DNA of 59,271 nucleotides. Source: Luteitalea sp. (GTDB taxonomy: Bacteria > Acidobacteriota > Vicinamibacteria > Vicinamibacterales > Vicinamibacteraceae). Position numbers and translations under genes: made by a program. The notes under the pieces are model-generated. The model did not search any database, was not told the DNA's origin, and saw only the letters and a program-made list of their open reading frames with translations. Shown piece by piece: positions 7,590 to 16,354 of the stretch (position 1 is the stretch's first letter; every line of letters begins with the position of its first letter). The stretch is taken from the NCBI GenBank assembly GCA_009377605.1, contig WHTT01000039.1, forward strand, positions 1 to 59,271, in the 5' to 3' direction.

Positions 7590-7825
7590 GGGAATCGGGA
7601 ATCGCGGGTCGCCCTTCGACTTCGCTCACCCCTCGACTCCGCTCGGGGTGACCCTGAGCTTGTCGAAGGGTCAGGGAGCCCCGAGCAACGTCGAGGGGCT
7701 CAGGGCAGTCGCCTCGTCTGTCGGCCTGCCACGAGTCGAATGGGAGTCAGGAATCGGGAATCAGGAGGTGGAGCAGGCCCAGACTTCGGGCCTCAAACTC
7801 AAAACTCAAAACTCAAAACTCGAAG
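7590..7825. repeat. intergenic word tract and hairpin between kinase and ABC-F genes
   Basis: No gene is visible in this roughly 240-bp interval. It contains the inverted pair CCCTTCGAC ... GTCGAAGGG around 7612-7670, two GGGAATCGGGAATC-like stretches, and a run of AAACTCAAAACTCAAAACTC near 7795-7818. Low-complexity intergenic words of this kind recur at other sites in the window. Confidence 0.6.
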
Positions 7826-9841
7826 TCACTCATTGCTGAGCTCTTCCCACTCTTGAAGCAGTTTGCCCACCTCCCACATGAGCGCTTGATGCTGCTCGAT
7901 GACGGGGCGCGAGGCGTCGGGGGTCTGGTAGAAGCCGGGCTCGGCCATTTGCGCTTCGAGATCGCGGATCGCCTGTTCGCGCTCGGTGATCCGTGTTTCG
8001 AGCGTCGCAACGCGGGCGCGCTGCGCGTCGCGTGCCCGGCGCTGACGCCGTGCTTCGGCTTCAGCCCGCTTCCGCTCGTCGCGCGAGAGGACCTGATCGC
8101 TCTGCTCCGGCTGGCGGCTCCTGCTTTTTGATGCGGACGTGCCCGACCTCAAGGTCGGGACTCCAGGCGACGGCTGTTGCCTGTCTCTCGATCCCGGTTT
8201 TCCGTTTCCTGATGCCTGAATCCTGGTTGCCAATTCTTGATGAGTCTTGCTCCAGCGGAATTCTTCGTAGGTACCGGGATACACGACCGCTTGACCGTGG
8301 CCGATCTCGACGATCTTGGTGGCGAGCCGATCGATGAAGTAGCGATCGTGTGAGACGAGGACGAGCGTGCCACCGAAGTCCTCGAGCGCGTCGAGCAAGA
8401 CATCTTTCGAGTCGAGGTCGAGATGGTTCGTTGGCTCGTCGAGCAGGAGCGCGTTGGCGGGGCGAAGGAGCAACCGGGCCACGGCAAGCCGGGTGCGCTC
8501 GCCGCCGGACAGCACGCTCGCCTTCTTGTTCACATCGTCGCCGCTGAAGAGAAAGCCGCCGAGGATGTTGCGAATCATGGGCACCATGTGCATGGGCGAG
8601 CCGGCGGCCAGCGTCTCGTAGACGGTGAGAGGGGGATCCAGGCGTGCGGCTTCATCTTGCGCGAAATACTGCATGACGACTTGGTGGCCCTCTGCGCGAG
8701 ATCCAGTGTCGGGTGCCTCGACTCCGGCGAGGAGCCGCATGAGCGTCGATTTTCCGGCGCCGTTGGGACCGACCAGCGCAATGCGATCACCACGCTCCAC
8801 CAACAGGTCGAGGTGGCGAAAGACGCAGATGTCGCCGTAGGTCTTCGAAGCGCCGCCGAGCTCGATCACCGCGCGTCCACTCTTGGCGCACTGCGGAAAG
8901 GTGAAGTGCACACGCTTGCGCTCGGGCGGCACCTCGATGGGCACGATCTTGTCGAGCAGCTTGACGCGGCTCTGAACCTGCGCCGCCTTGGTGGCCTTGT
9001 AGCGAAAGCGATCGATGAACAGCTTGATGCGCGCGACCTCTTCGTCTTGCTCGCGCTTGAGCGTGCGAAGTCGCGCCATCCGCGCTTGGTGCTCTTCTAG
9101 ATACTCGCTGTAGTTGCCACGGTAGTCCGTGAGTGTGCGCAGGGTGAGGTCTGCAATGCGCGTGGCCACCGCGTCGAGGAAGTAGCGGTCGTGCGAGACG
9201 AGCAAGACGGCGTGCGGGTAGTCGACCAGATACTCTTCGAGCCAGTTCCGAGCCTCGAGATCGAGATGATTCGTGGGCTCGTCGAGCAGCAGGAGATTCG
9301 GCCGGCCGAGCAGCAGCTTCGCGAGCGCGATGCGCATCTGCCAGCCGCCCGAGAACGTCTCGACTGGGCGCTGCATGTCGTCTGGTGTGAACCCGAGGCC
9401 CTGCGCGACCGTGGCAATGCGGAGGTCGATGGTGTAGCCGTCTTGCGCGCGAAAGCCGTCCTGGAGGTCGCTGTAACGCAGGAGCATCGCATCGTGCTCG
9501 GCCTCCGGAATCGTGGCGTCGCCGAGTCGTTCTTCGAGTGCCGCCATCTCCAACTGCATGGCCACGAGCGGCGCGAAGGCGAGCCGCACTTCTTCGGCGA
9601 GCGTCCGCCCCGCGTGAACCACGCCGTCTTGCGGAAGGTAGCCAATGGTGAGCGCGGCGGGCTTGACGATCGTGCCCTGGTCCGCCTCTTCGAGGCCGGC
9701 CAGCATGCGGAAGAGCGTTGTCTTGCCGGCGCCGTTTGGACCGCACAGCGCCACGCGATCGCGCGCGCCGAGCTGCCAGGTCACATTGTCGAGGAGAACT
9801 CTATCGCCGAATGCCTTGGTGAGAGACTGGAGCTGAATCAT
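7826..9841 (-). CDS. ABC-F family ATPase with duplicated ATP-binding cassettes
   Basis: The 671-residue protein has two ABC domains in tandem and no membrane segments. Cassette 1 has GPNGAGKTT, the signature FSGGWQMRIALAKLLL and LLLLDEPTNHLD; cassette 2 has GPNGAGKST, LSGGERTRLAVARLLL and LLLDEPTNHLD. Between them is the P-site-tRNA-interaction-type linker (RFRYKATKAAQVQSRVKLLDKI). The C-terminus is a charged coiled coil (RDERKRAEAEARRQRRARD to WEELSNE). Such proteins act on ribosomes, in translation rescue or antibiotic protection; the Uup/YheS side of the family fits best. ATG at 9841 is chosen because cassette homology starts at MIQLQSLTKAFG. The stretch between cassette 2 and the coiled coil carries a REP-like hairpin and intergenic-type repeat words. 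Confidence 0.92.
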   Translation of the reverse strand: MIQLQSLTKAFGDRVLLDNVTWQLGARDRVALCGPNGAGKTTLFRMLAGLEEADQGTIVKPAALTIGYLPQDGVVHAGRTLAEEVRLAFAPLVAMQLEMAALEERLGDATIPEAEHDAMLLRYSDLQDGFRAQDGYTIDLRIATVAQGLGFTPDDMQRPVETFSGGWQMRIALAKLLLGRPNLLLLDEPTNHLDLEARNWLEEYLVDYPHAVLLVSHDRYFLDAVATRIADLTLRTLTDYRGNYSEYLEEHQARMARLRTLKREQDEEVARIKLFIDRFRYKATKAAQVQSRVKLLDKIVPIEVPPERKRVHFTFPQCAKSGRAVIELGGASKTYGDICVFRHLDLLVERGDRIALVGPNGAGKSTLMRLLAGVEAPDTGSRAEGHQVVMQYFAQDEAARLDPPLTVYETLAAGSPMHMVPMIRNILGGFLFSGDDVNKKASVLSGGERTRLAVARLLLRPANALLLDEPTNHLDLDSKDVLLDALEDFGGTLVLVSHDRYFIDRLATKIVEIGHGQAVVYPGTYEEFRWSKTHQELATRIQASGNGKPGSRDRQQPSPGVPTLRSGTSASKSRSRQPEQSDQVLSRDERKRAEAEARRQRRARDAQRARVATLETRITEREQAIRDLEAQMAEPGFYQTPDASRPVIEQHQALMWEVGKLLQEWEELSNE
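8142..8165 (-). repeat. REP-like hairpin inside the ABC-F coding sequence
   Basis: CCCGACCT-CA-AGGTCGGG (8142-8159) is a perfect 8-bp stem. Read on the minus strand it is preceded after a T by GGAG (8165-8162), one of the two tetranucleotide feet described for REP elements. It resembles the intergenic element at 19791-19813. It lies in frame and encodes part of the linker PGVPTLRSGTSASKS. Confidence 0.6.
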
Positions 9842-9857
9842 CACAAAGCTAAGGGCG

Positions 9858-10038
9858 AGGGGCAAGGCTGACAGGGTGACACGGTGACCGGGTGACAAGG
9901 TGAAGGAGGTTTTCGGGCTGCAGGCAAACCCATCGAACGAAACGAGAGCCTCGCGCCGCCCACCTGAGCATAGAACCACCCCCTCACGTTCTCACCTTGT
10001 CACTTTGTCACCGTGTCACCCCTGCCCGCCTTGCCCCT
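9858..10038. repeat. long imperfect inverted repeat between ABC-F and sigma-factor genes
   Basis: The left arm (9858-9903) is built from GGTGACA words and begins AGGGGCAAGG. The right arm (9992-10038) is its imperfect inverse, with CACCTTGTCAC words ending in CCTTGCCCCT. About 90 nt separate the arms. The rest of the interval up to 10341 holds no gene; a TATACT hexamer at 10092-10097 may be part of the sigma-gene promoter, but no good -35 is visible. Confidence 0.65.
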
Positions 10039-10341
10039 ACAGTAACATGTCGACCCCGAGATTCTGGCTAACCCTTTGTGCTGATGAGCGTTATACTAGG
10101 GTGGCGAGCTCGGCTACCCGCTCGTCGGACGACTCGTCACCGCCGCCGACCGCCCGCCGCGAACCAGCGTCTAAGCAGTAGTAACGGGCCTGAAGGGAGA
10201 CGCAACAGCGGTAAGGGTCAGACGCGGTGCCTACCGCCCAGGAAGGCCGGTCCAGGAAGGCTAGCCCGGGAAGGCTAGGACTGGCCCGCGCGGGCCGTTC
10301 CGCGTAGGGTCACCGATCGGGCGTGGCGCGCACAACCCGAC

Positions 10342-10965
10342 ATGGCATCTGATGAAGAACTGGTCGCCCGCTCGGCTGGGGGCGATCTGGAGAGCTTCAA
10401 CCAGCTCGTCTTGCGCTGGGAGCGGCCGATTTACGCCCTCGCGTATCGCGTGATCGGCCGCGAAGAAGATGCTCGTGACGTTTGCCAGGAAACCTTCCTG
10501 CGCGCGTTCCGATCGCTCGGCGCATTTCGCGGTCACGCGAAGTTTTCGTCCTGGCTCTATCGCATTGCGCTCAACCTCTGCCGCGATTGGATTCGTCGAC
10601 AAAAGCGCACCCCGGTGGTTCAGGCGCCGGAAGGTGTGGATATCATCGAGTTGGCCGGAGAGCAGGGGCCAGTTGAGTCGGTCGACGAGCTCGTGGCCCG
10701 GCGTGATCTCGGGCTCATCGTAACGCGGGCGATGTCGGCGCTGACCGAAGATCAACGTACCGCCATCGTGTTGAAGGAGTATCAAGGCCTGACGTTCCAG
10801 GAAATTTCAGACCTGCTCGGCTGCCCGCTGAGCACGGTGAAGACGCGGTTGTACCAGGGGCTGACCGTGCTGCGACGTGAGCTGGAGCGGCAGGGAATCG
10901 ACGCGGACGTCATCGCGCGAGAGCTCGGCCGCCGCGAGTCCACGCATCGCCCGGTACTGCAGTAG
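10342..10965 (+). CDS. ECF-type RNA polymerase sigma factor (sigma-E/RpoE-like)
   Basis: The 207-residue protein has sigma region 2 (about 20-90; FNQLVLRWERPIYALAYRVIG, EDARDVCQETFLRAFRSLGAFRG, SSWLYRIALNLCRDWIRR) and region 4 (about 135-190; ALTEDQRTAIVLKEYQGLTFQEISDLLGCPLSTVKTRLYQGL), with no region 1 or 3. It directs polymerase to an alternative promoter set. The next gene encodes its likely anti-sigma factor, 29 bp downstream in the same orientation. No good Shine-Dalgarno precedes the ATG, so the exact start is moderately certain. Confidence 0.92.
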   Translation: MASDEELVARSAGGDLESFNQLVLRWERPIYALAYRVIGREEDARDVCQETFLRAFRSLGAFRGHAKFSSWLYRIALNLCRDWIRRQKRTPVVQAPEGVDIIELAGEQGPVESVDELVARRDLGLIVTRAMSALTEDQRTAIVLKEYQGLTFQEISDLLGCPLSTVKTRLYQGLTVLRRELERQGIDADVIARELGRRESTHRPVLQ

Positions 10966-10994
10966 CGTTTTGTCGTAGCTGTCCACGTGAGACG

Positions 10995-11792
10995 ATGAGT
11001 ACGAACACCATTGAATGTCCGGATAAAGCCTCGTTGGTGACACTCCTCTATGGGGAGGGGAGCGAAGCAGAAGAACGACAACGGCTCGAGGGTCATGTCC
11101 TGGGATGCGAAGCGTGTGCTGGCGAGCTTGGCGGGCTCCGTAGCGTGCGCGGAGCGCTCGCGCAGTGGACCGCGCCGGAGGTACCGCTTGGCTTCCGTGT
11201 GGTGCGCGAGGTTGCGCAGGCGCAGGCAGCGGCCCCGGCAGCGGCAGCGGCACCGGCCCCGGCACCGGCTCTGCGTCGCTGGTGGGTGGCTGTTCCGCTC
11301 GCGGCTGCAGCGGTGCTGGTGCTGGCAGCGGCAGCCGCACTCGCCAACCTGGACGTGCGTGTCGGACCCGAGGGTCTGACGGTGAGGACCGGTTGGAGTG
11401 AGTCTGACCAGGAGACCTCCCGTACGGCGCGCGCCGACGATGCGAGCGCGACGACTGCTCCGTGGCGCACGGATCTTGCCCGCTTCCGACAAGAGCTACG
11501 CCGCGAATTTGCCGCCATGCCCGTATCGGCGACGTCGACGGCGTCCAGCGATGAGGCCTCGGCGGAGCTGTTTCGACGGCTGCAGGTGCTCATCGACCGG
11601 AGCGAAGCGCGACAACAGGAACAGCTGGCGCAGCAGATTGCGGATCTCGCGACGCAGTTCCAGCTTCAGCGGCGTGAGGACCTCGTGCGCATCACGCAGG
11701 ACATCGGCCGGCTGGAGCTGCAGCGGGGCGTGGACCAACGCGTGTTGAATCAGTTCGTCCGCTTCGTGTCCGCGCAGCAGTCGGTGCCGTAG
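10995..11792 (+). CDS. membrane anti-sigma factor with zinc-binding N-terminus
   Basis: The 265-residue protein begins with a ZAS-type zinc-finger domain (C8 plus H34-x3-C38-x2-C41) that in the family clamps the ECF sigma factor. An Ala/Pro-rich spacer, one membrane helix (about 97-117) and an extracytoplasmic C-terminal half follow. The last 110 residues form a long charged amphipathic helix (LARFRQELRREF, LFRRLQVLIDRSEARQQEQLAQQIADLATQFQLQRREDL), probably a coiled coil. It is co-transcribed with the preceding sigma gene. The signal is likely to be sensed outside the cytoplasm through this coiled coil. Confidence 0.85.
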   Translation: MSTNTIECPDKASLVTLLYGEGSEAEERQRLEGHVLGCEACAGELGGLRSVRGALAQWTAPEVPLGFRVVREVAQAQAAAPAAAAAPAPAPALRRWWVAVPLAAAAVLVLAAAAALANLDVRVGPEGLTVRTGWSESDQETSRTARADDASATTAPWRTDLARFRQELRREFAAMPVSATSTASSDEASAELFRRLQVLIDRSEARQQEQLAQQIADLATQFQLQRREDLVRITQDIGRLELQRGVDQRVLNQFVRFVSAQQSVP

Positions 11793-11838
11793 CAGGCAAG
11801 GCTGACCGCGCGTGACCCTCAGTGTTGCGAGGAGACGT

Positions 11839-13005
11839 ATGAAGAGTAGGTTTCCCGTTCCATGCCTCGTGGGAGGCGCAGCGCTTCTCACCCTTGGTGG
11901 TGCGCAAACCACGACGGCGAAGGTCCACATGGCCGGACCGGCGATGGTGCACGTGACGACCGGTCTCGAGATGAGGTTGGGCGCGCCGCGCCATGACGTG
12001 CGCCAACAGCGGCCGGCAGCCGCGTCACGCGGTGAAGAGCGGCCAGCACCACCACCGTTGGTCACTCCCTCGGCAGCACCTCGCGCCAGCGCTTCGACGC
12101 TGCAGCCGCTGACCACGATGGGGCTCGCTGCCCGTCCGGCCTCGCCGTACGAGCCGAGCGCACGTCCAGCCCAGGAAGCGAGCGCGCAAAGCGAAGCCGC
12201 CAGCCGCGTTCGCTACCAAGTACAAAACATGGAATCGATGCTCGTGAACGCGGTTCAGCACGCCGCAGATCGCCTCACGCGGCAGATCCGAGCCGTGTCG
12301 CCCGACATCGTCATGCTGACCGGCGCGCCGCGTGCGCGTGGCGTGATGCTGGAGGGGTACGGCGCGTTTTTCAGTGTGGACGTACCGGCGATGAGCCCGA
12401 GCATCAATTGGAGCCTGCGTGTCCTCGCGCAGAAGTATCTCGGTGTCGAGAGTGCGCTGACCCGGCTCAGGCGCAGCATGACCGCCCTCGAGGATCCCAA
12501 GGCACGTGCCGACGCTGAGCTTGCGCTGCAAGCCATCGAGATTCAGGTGCGCCCCCAGCGGCCGCGCCCCGTCTCACAGACCCTCTGGCAAGACGAAGAG
12601 TCGCCGCAGCGGACGACAGCGGCGTCGGCCTCCCCTGTTCCTGCACCTGATGCCGCGGGTGAGCTGTCCAGGGCGAGCGTCGAGGCGACCTCCACCAGTC
12701 CGAGCGCCGATGGGGTGAACGTGGACGTGCCGGACGAGCTCCTGCGGAACCCCAGCGAAGCGTACGAGCGAGAGGTCAAGCGCACGCTAGTCGATACCAT
12801 GCTCGACTACGCTGGGCCTATTCCAGTGGCGCCGAACGAATGGTTTACCGTGGCTGCCCGCGATGCCGACTATACGATTGCGCCCGGGGGCGGCCAGGCC
12901 GTGACCATCATCCTCCAGCTTAGCGGTGCGGACCTCGAGGCCTACCGTGCCGGCCGCCTCTCACACGAGGAAGTACGCCGCCGCGTTAAGATTCAAGAGT
13001 TCTGA
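11839..13005 (+). CDS. secreted protein of the ECF sigma / anti-sigma operon
   Basis: The 388-residue protein has a signal peptide (MKSRFPVPCLVGGAALLTLGGAQTTTA) and no recognised domain. A middle part (about 130-240; NMESMLVNAVQHAADRLTRQIRAVSPDIVMLTGAPRARGVMLEGYGAFFSVDVP) and a C-terminal part (about 300-388; LVDTMLDYAGPIPVAPNEWFTVAARDAD, GGQAVTIILQLSGADLEAYRAGRLS) look folded and conserved-like, separated by a Pro/Ser/Ala-rich disordered linker. The start at 11839 has GAGGAG 5 nt upstream. The position directly behind sigma and anti-sigma suggests that it is the sensed envelope component or a main target of the regulon; this is inference. Confidence 0.75.
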   Translation: MKSRFPVPCLVGGAALLTLGGAQTTTAKVHMAGPAMVHVTTGLEMRLGAPRHDVRQQRPAAASRGEERPAPPPLVTPSAAPRASASTLQPLTTMGLAARPASPYEPSARPAQEASAQSEAASRVRYQVQNMESMLVNAVQHAADRLTRQIRAVSPDIVMLTGAPRARGVMLEGYGAFFSVDVPAMSPSINWSLRVLAQKYLGVESALTRLRRSMTALEDPKARADAELALQAIEIQVRPQRPRPVSQTLWQDEESPQRTTAASASPVPAPDAAGELSRASVEATSTSPSADGVNVDVPDELLRNPSEAYEREVKRTLVDTMLDYAGPIPVAPNEWFTVAARDADYTIAPGGGQAVTIILQLSGADLEAYRAGRLSHEEVRRRVKIQEF

Positions 13006-13011
13006 ACAGGC

Positions 13012-13130
13012 GTCAGGGGGCAGGCCTCAGGGTAGGCCTCAGGGGTCAGCAGGCTTCAGGCATCAGGCTTCCCTAAATTCCTGCTGCCCCGACCCTGGTT
13101 CCTGCTGATCCCTGAGGCCTGCCCCCTGAC
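13012..13130. repeat. intergenic inverted repeat with perfect 21-bp arms
   Basis: Positions 13012-13032 are the exact reverse complement of 13110-13130 (21 of 21). The sequence between them is made of the same words (AGGCCTCAGG, CAGGCTTCAGG, CCTGCTG). The structure starts right after the stop of the secreted protein and ends 27 bp before the next ATG, so it may act as a transcription or RNA-stability boundary. Confidence 0.8.
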
Positions 13131-13156
13131 CCCTTGTTAGTGCATAATGCTTCCCC

Positions 13157-13699
13157 ATGCGAAAGCGAGGCCGTGATCAGTTGCCGGACCGACGACAGCT
13201 GCCCGTGCGATGGCTCATCGCGGTGCTCGTCACGGTCGTCGCCATTAGCGCGGGAGCCTGCGGTGCAGAGCGGGATCTCGCGCAATCGATCGAGGTGACC
13301 GACGTGACGACGGGCTTCATGAGCGTCCCGCCGCAGGGGGGCCAGCACAAGATCGTCCCAGCGATTTCGTTCCGCCTGAAGAATGTCGGCCCGGAGGCGT
13401 TGGGCACCCTGCAGCTCAACGCCGTATTTCGGATCGCGGACGACCCGACCGACGAGCGCGGCTCCGGGTTCATCCGAAGCGTGCAGCCCGACCCGCTCGA
13501 GCCTGGCCGCTCGACGGAGGCGTTTACACTACAGGCACAAAAGGGCTATACGGGTGAGCAGCAGGCAGGCGAGATGTTCCAGCACAGCCAGTTTCGCGAC
13601 ATGAGGGTCGAGGTGTTCGCGAAGTTCCGTGCACAGCAGTGGCAGAGAGTCGCCGAGTTCACCATCCAACGGCAACTGCTCATGCCCGCGGCGTCATGA
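13157..13699 (+). CDS. putative lipoprotein of unknown function
   Basis: The 180-residue protein has a positively charged start, a hydrophobic segment (about 19-33) and a cysteine at 35 in SAGAC, an acceptable though not ideal lipobox. The mature part is a single beta-rich domain with SFRLKNVGPEALGTLQLNAVFRI, like a small immunoglobulin-type fold, and no catalytic motif. Its stop overlaps the start of the permease gene (ATGA), so the two are translationally coupled. I do not recognise the family. Confidence 0.75.
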   Translation: MRKRGRDQLPDRRQLPVRWLIAVLVTVVAISAGACGAERDLAQSIEVTDVTTGFMSVPPQGGQHKIVPAISFRLKNVGPEALGTLQLNAVFRIADDPTDERGSGFIRSVQPDPLEPGRSTEAFTLQAQKGYTGEQQAGEMFQHSQFRDMRVEVFAKFRAQQWQRVAEFTIQRQLLMPAAS

Positions 13700-15150
13700 C
13701 GACTTCCTCCACCGAGCTTCATTCCACGCCCCACGCTGTGCATCGTCAATCATCTTCCTTCACGCCATCGCATGAGGAACCGAGTGTGCTCGAGCGCCGC
13801 CTCGGACCATACGATGCCGCGGCGGTCGTTGTCTCGAACGTGATTGGCAGCGGAATCTTGTTCGTGCCGGCGGTGGTCGCGCTCATGGTGCCGCACCCGA
13901 TGGGGATTCTCGCGGTGTGGGTCGTTGGCGGGATGCTTGCGCTTGCCGGTGCGATGGCGTACGCGGAGCTTGCGGCGCTGAAGCCACGTGCAGGGGGCGA
14001 GTACGTGTACCTCCGAGAGGCGTTCGGCCCGCTCGCCGCCTTTCTCACCGGGTGGACGTCGTTCGTGGCGGGCTTTTCCGGCGCGATCGCCGTCGCGGCT
14101 GTTGGCCTCGCGGCGTACCTCGGGCGGTTCATCCCGGTCGCCGGCGATGCGACCCCCTTGTTCTCTTTGCCGTTGGGGATCGTGACGCTGACGGTGTCGC
14201 CGCAAGCCCTGGTGGCGCTCACCGCGATTGTCGCGTTGACGGTGGTTCACATCTTGGGCATCGGTCCCGGCCGCGTCGTGCAGAACTTACTGGCGCTGGC
14301 CAAGGTCCTGGCGCTCGTGGCGTTCGTCGCCTGCGGGCTGACCTTCGGCGCTGGCTCCGTCGAACATTTCGCGGCAGACACCACGCCTGCCCCATCGGGG
14401 ATGCTGCTCGCCCTGATTCCGGTGATGTTCGCCTACTCCGGATGGAACGCCGCGTCGTACATCGCTGAAGAGATCAGAGACCCGGAGCGCAACGTACCGA
14501 AAGCGCTCGCGATCGGCACTCTGGCGGTCGTCGTGCTCTATGCGTTGATGAACGTCGGCTATCTCTATGCGCTGCCGGTCTCAGCGTTGGCGGAGCTCAC
14601 CATGCAGAGTGGCCGCGTGATTGATGTTGCCGCCGACGCGCTCTTTGGACCGAGGGTGGGCGATATCCTCACGATCGTGTCGCTCTTCATCATGACCGGA
14701 ACGATCAGCGCCATGGTCTTTGCAGGACCGCGCGTGTATTTCGCGATGGCCCGAGACGGCCTGTTCTTGCCGGCCGCGGCGCGGGTCCATCCCACCCGAC
14801 GGACGCCGGCCTTTTCAATTGCGGCACAGGGTGTTTGGAGCGGGCTGCTCGTGCTGTCGGGCACGTTCCAGCAGCTCCTCACCTACACCGGTTTTGCAAT
14901 CATGTTGTTTGCCGGCATTGCAGTGTCCGGCCTGTTCGTGCTCCGGCGGCGCACACCAAGCGCGCAGCGGGCCTTCAGCGCGTGGGGATATCCGGTCGCG
15001 CCGGCGCTCTTCGTGCTCGCCAGTGCCGCTGCGGTGGTCAATGCCATGTGGCGCGCGCCCTGGGAGTCGCTGGCAGGCGTCGGGATCATCAGCCTGGGGA
15101 TCCCGCTCTACTTCGTAATGCGTAGGTTGATCTCGGAAAGTAGGGGGTAA
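13696..15150 (+). CDS. APC-superfamily amino-acid permease
   Basis: The 484-residue protein has about 12 membrane helices after a 45-residue hydrophilic N-terminus. It has the APC landmarks NVIGSGILFVPA (broken TM1 that binds substrate), PRAGGEYVYLREAFGP, and SGWNAASYIAEEIRDPERNVPKAL at TM6. It would carry amino acids or related amines across the inner membrane, as a secondary transporter or exchanger; the exact substrate cannot be read. The start is set by a 4-bp ATGA overlap with the upstream lipoprotein gene, and an upstream in-frame start lies inside that gene. Confidence 0.9.
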   Translation: MTTSSTELHSTPHAVHRQSSSFTPSHEEPSVLERRLGPYDAAAVVVSNVIGSGILFVPAVVALMVPHPMGILAVWVVGGMLALAGAMAYAELAALKPRAGGEYVYLREAFGPLAAFLTGWTSFVAGFSGAIAVAAVGLAAYLGRFIPVAGDATPLFSLPLGIVTLTVSPQALVALTAIVALTVVHILGIGPGRVVQNLLALAKVLALVAFVACGLTFGAGSVEHFAADTTPAPSGMLLALIPVMFAYSGWNAASYIAEEIRDPERNVPKALAIGTLAVVVLYALMNVGYLYALPVSALAELTMQSGRVIDVAADALFGPRVGDILTIVSLFIMTGTISAMVFAGPRVYFAMARDGLFLPAAARVHPTRRTPAFSIAAQGVWSGLLVLSGTFQQLLTYTGFAIMLFAGIAVSGLFVLRRRTPSAQRAFSAWGYPVAPALFVLASAAAVVNAMWRAPWESLAGVGIISLGIPLYFVMRRLISESRG

Positions 15151-15367
15151 GAGGTTGGAGGTTCGAGGTTCGAGGTGGGGGCAGGACGAGGCGTTCGGGG
15201 TTCACGATTCGAGGTAGTGGCAGGGCGAGGCCAGGAGGTTCAAGGCTGAAGGTTTGAGGTTCAAGTTTGAACGTGGTGGCGGGCGCAACCGACCCTTCCA
15301 CCCGACACGTTCGACGAAGCCACCGAAGCTTCGCCCCGCCACCACCTCGAACCTCGAACCTCTTACC
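15147..15367. repeat. intergenic word tract with inverted ends
   Basis: GAGGTTGGAGGTTCGAGG (from 15151) at the left end mirrors CCTCGAACCTCGAACC (from 15345) at the right end. Scattered AGGTTCAAG and AGGTTTGAGG copies lie between. The tract fills the whole gap between the convergent permease and PEGA genes, touches both stop codons, and may form a two-way terminator or RNA end structure. Confidence 0.75.
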
Positions 15368-16187
15368 TTTCTTCGAGCTCACCGCGATACGTGACCGTCT
15401 GGTCCCGCACGATGAGCACGCTGAACTCGAGCGGCTCGTAACCATCCGCCCGCACTTGAACGCGATGTCGTCCTGGCGGCAAGCGCAATCGCTGAAACGC
15501 ACCGTCGTAGTCATCGACCTGGCCGACGAAGTCACCTTCGATGAAGACCTCGGCCTGGCGGGGCTTCATCTTTAGGCGGAGCGCGCCACGGTCTTCTCGT
15601 TCGTAGGCTCTGTGTCCGCCATAGTAGCCTGGACCGCCGCCCCAATAGCCGGGTCCCCCGCCGTAGCCCGAGTAACCGCCCCAGGAAGGTCCCCAAAGCG
15701 GATCCCAATAGCCAGCGCCGAACCAGAACGGGTCATAGAAATAGCCGCCGCCCCAGCCAAGACCCCAGGGGTAGAACGTTCGCGGCCGCACGATGATGGT
15801 CGAGCCGCCGCCGCCGCCGCCGGGCACGCGGCCGCGCGGCACAGCGTGACCAACCACCGCTCGGCCTGTGCTGGGCCGAGCGTAGTCCGGAGCCCTGCGC
15901 TGCGCCGTGCCCACGCTGGTCTCCGCACCCGAGCGTTGGCGTGGCACCGCCGCGCGTGGTCGGCTCGGCTCCGAACGCGCGCTGCTGCCGCCGCGGCTGC
16001 TGGTGCTGCTGCCACCGCGCGGCGTGGCACTCCCACCACTCCCGCCCGAAGAGCCGCCGCCCCCAGACGACCTGCCCGCTGCTTCGGAGTTTCGTGGTCT
16101 GGCCTGATCCGCATGAACAACGCCTGTTCCGGCCAAGGCGAGCGTGACCGTCACGGCGCCGATCGAGAGTAGCCACCTTGCCTTCAT
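15363..16187 (-). CDS. exported PEGA-domain protein with Gly/Ser- and Trp/Tyr/Gly-rich regions
   Basis: The 274-residue protein has a signal peptide ([26 protein letters not shown]), a disordered Gly/Ser/Arg-rich region (about 30-135), an aromatic-glycine stretch (about 138-200; [21 protein letters not shown]) and a C-terminal PEGA domain (about 207-272; [41 protein letters not shown]). PEGA domains are small surface beta-sandwiches, often cell-wall or substrate-binding. AAGGAG lies 6 nt upstream of the ATG. It is monocistronic and convergent with the permease. Confidence 0.85.
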   Translation of the reverse strand: MKARWLLSIGAVTVTLALAGTGVVHADQARPRNSEAAGRSSGGGGSSGGSGGSATPRGGSSTSSRGGSSARSEPSRPRAAVPRQRSGAETSVGTAQRRAPDYARPSTGRAVVGHAVPRGRVPGGGGGGSTIIVRPRTFYPWGLGWGGGYFYDPFWFGAGYWDPLWGPSWGGYSGYGGGPGYWGGGPGYYGGHRAYEREDRGALRLKMKPRQAEVFIEGDFVGQVDDYDGAFQRLRLPPGRHRVQVRADGYEPLEFSVLIVRDQTVTYRGELEER

Positions 16188-16354
16188 TGATATCTCCTTC
16201 GAGTGTGCCCTTCGTCCATGGTATCACTTGCAACAATGCTGCCACCACAGACGACCCGCAAAAGGGCCCTCTCGTCGTTGCCCGCCGTGACCGTCTATGT
16301 CGTGAGGCAGGTGAGCGTCCTGCCACGCGGACATATGTTAGGCTGACGACAGCG

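Noticed and set aside
7795-7820. Short CAAAACT tandem run considered as a CRISPR or VNTR
   Set aside because: Only three to four 7-8 bp units without spacers; treated as part of an intergenic word tract.
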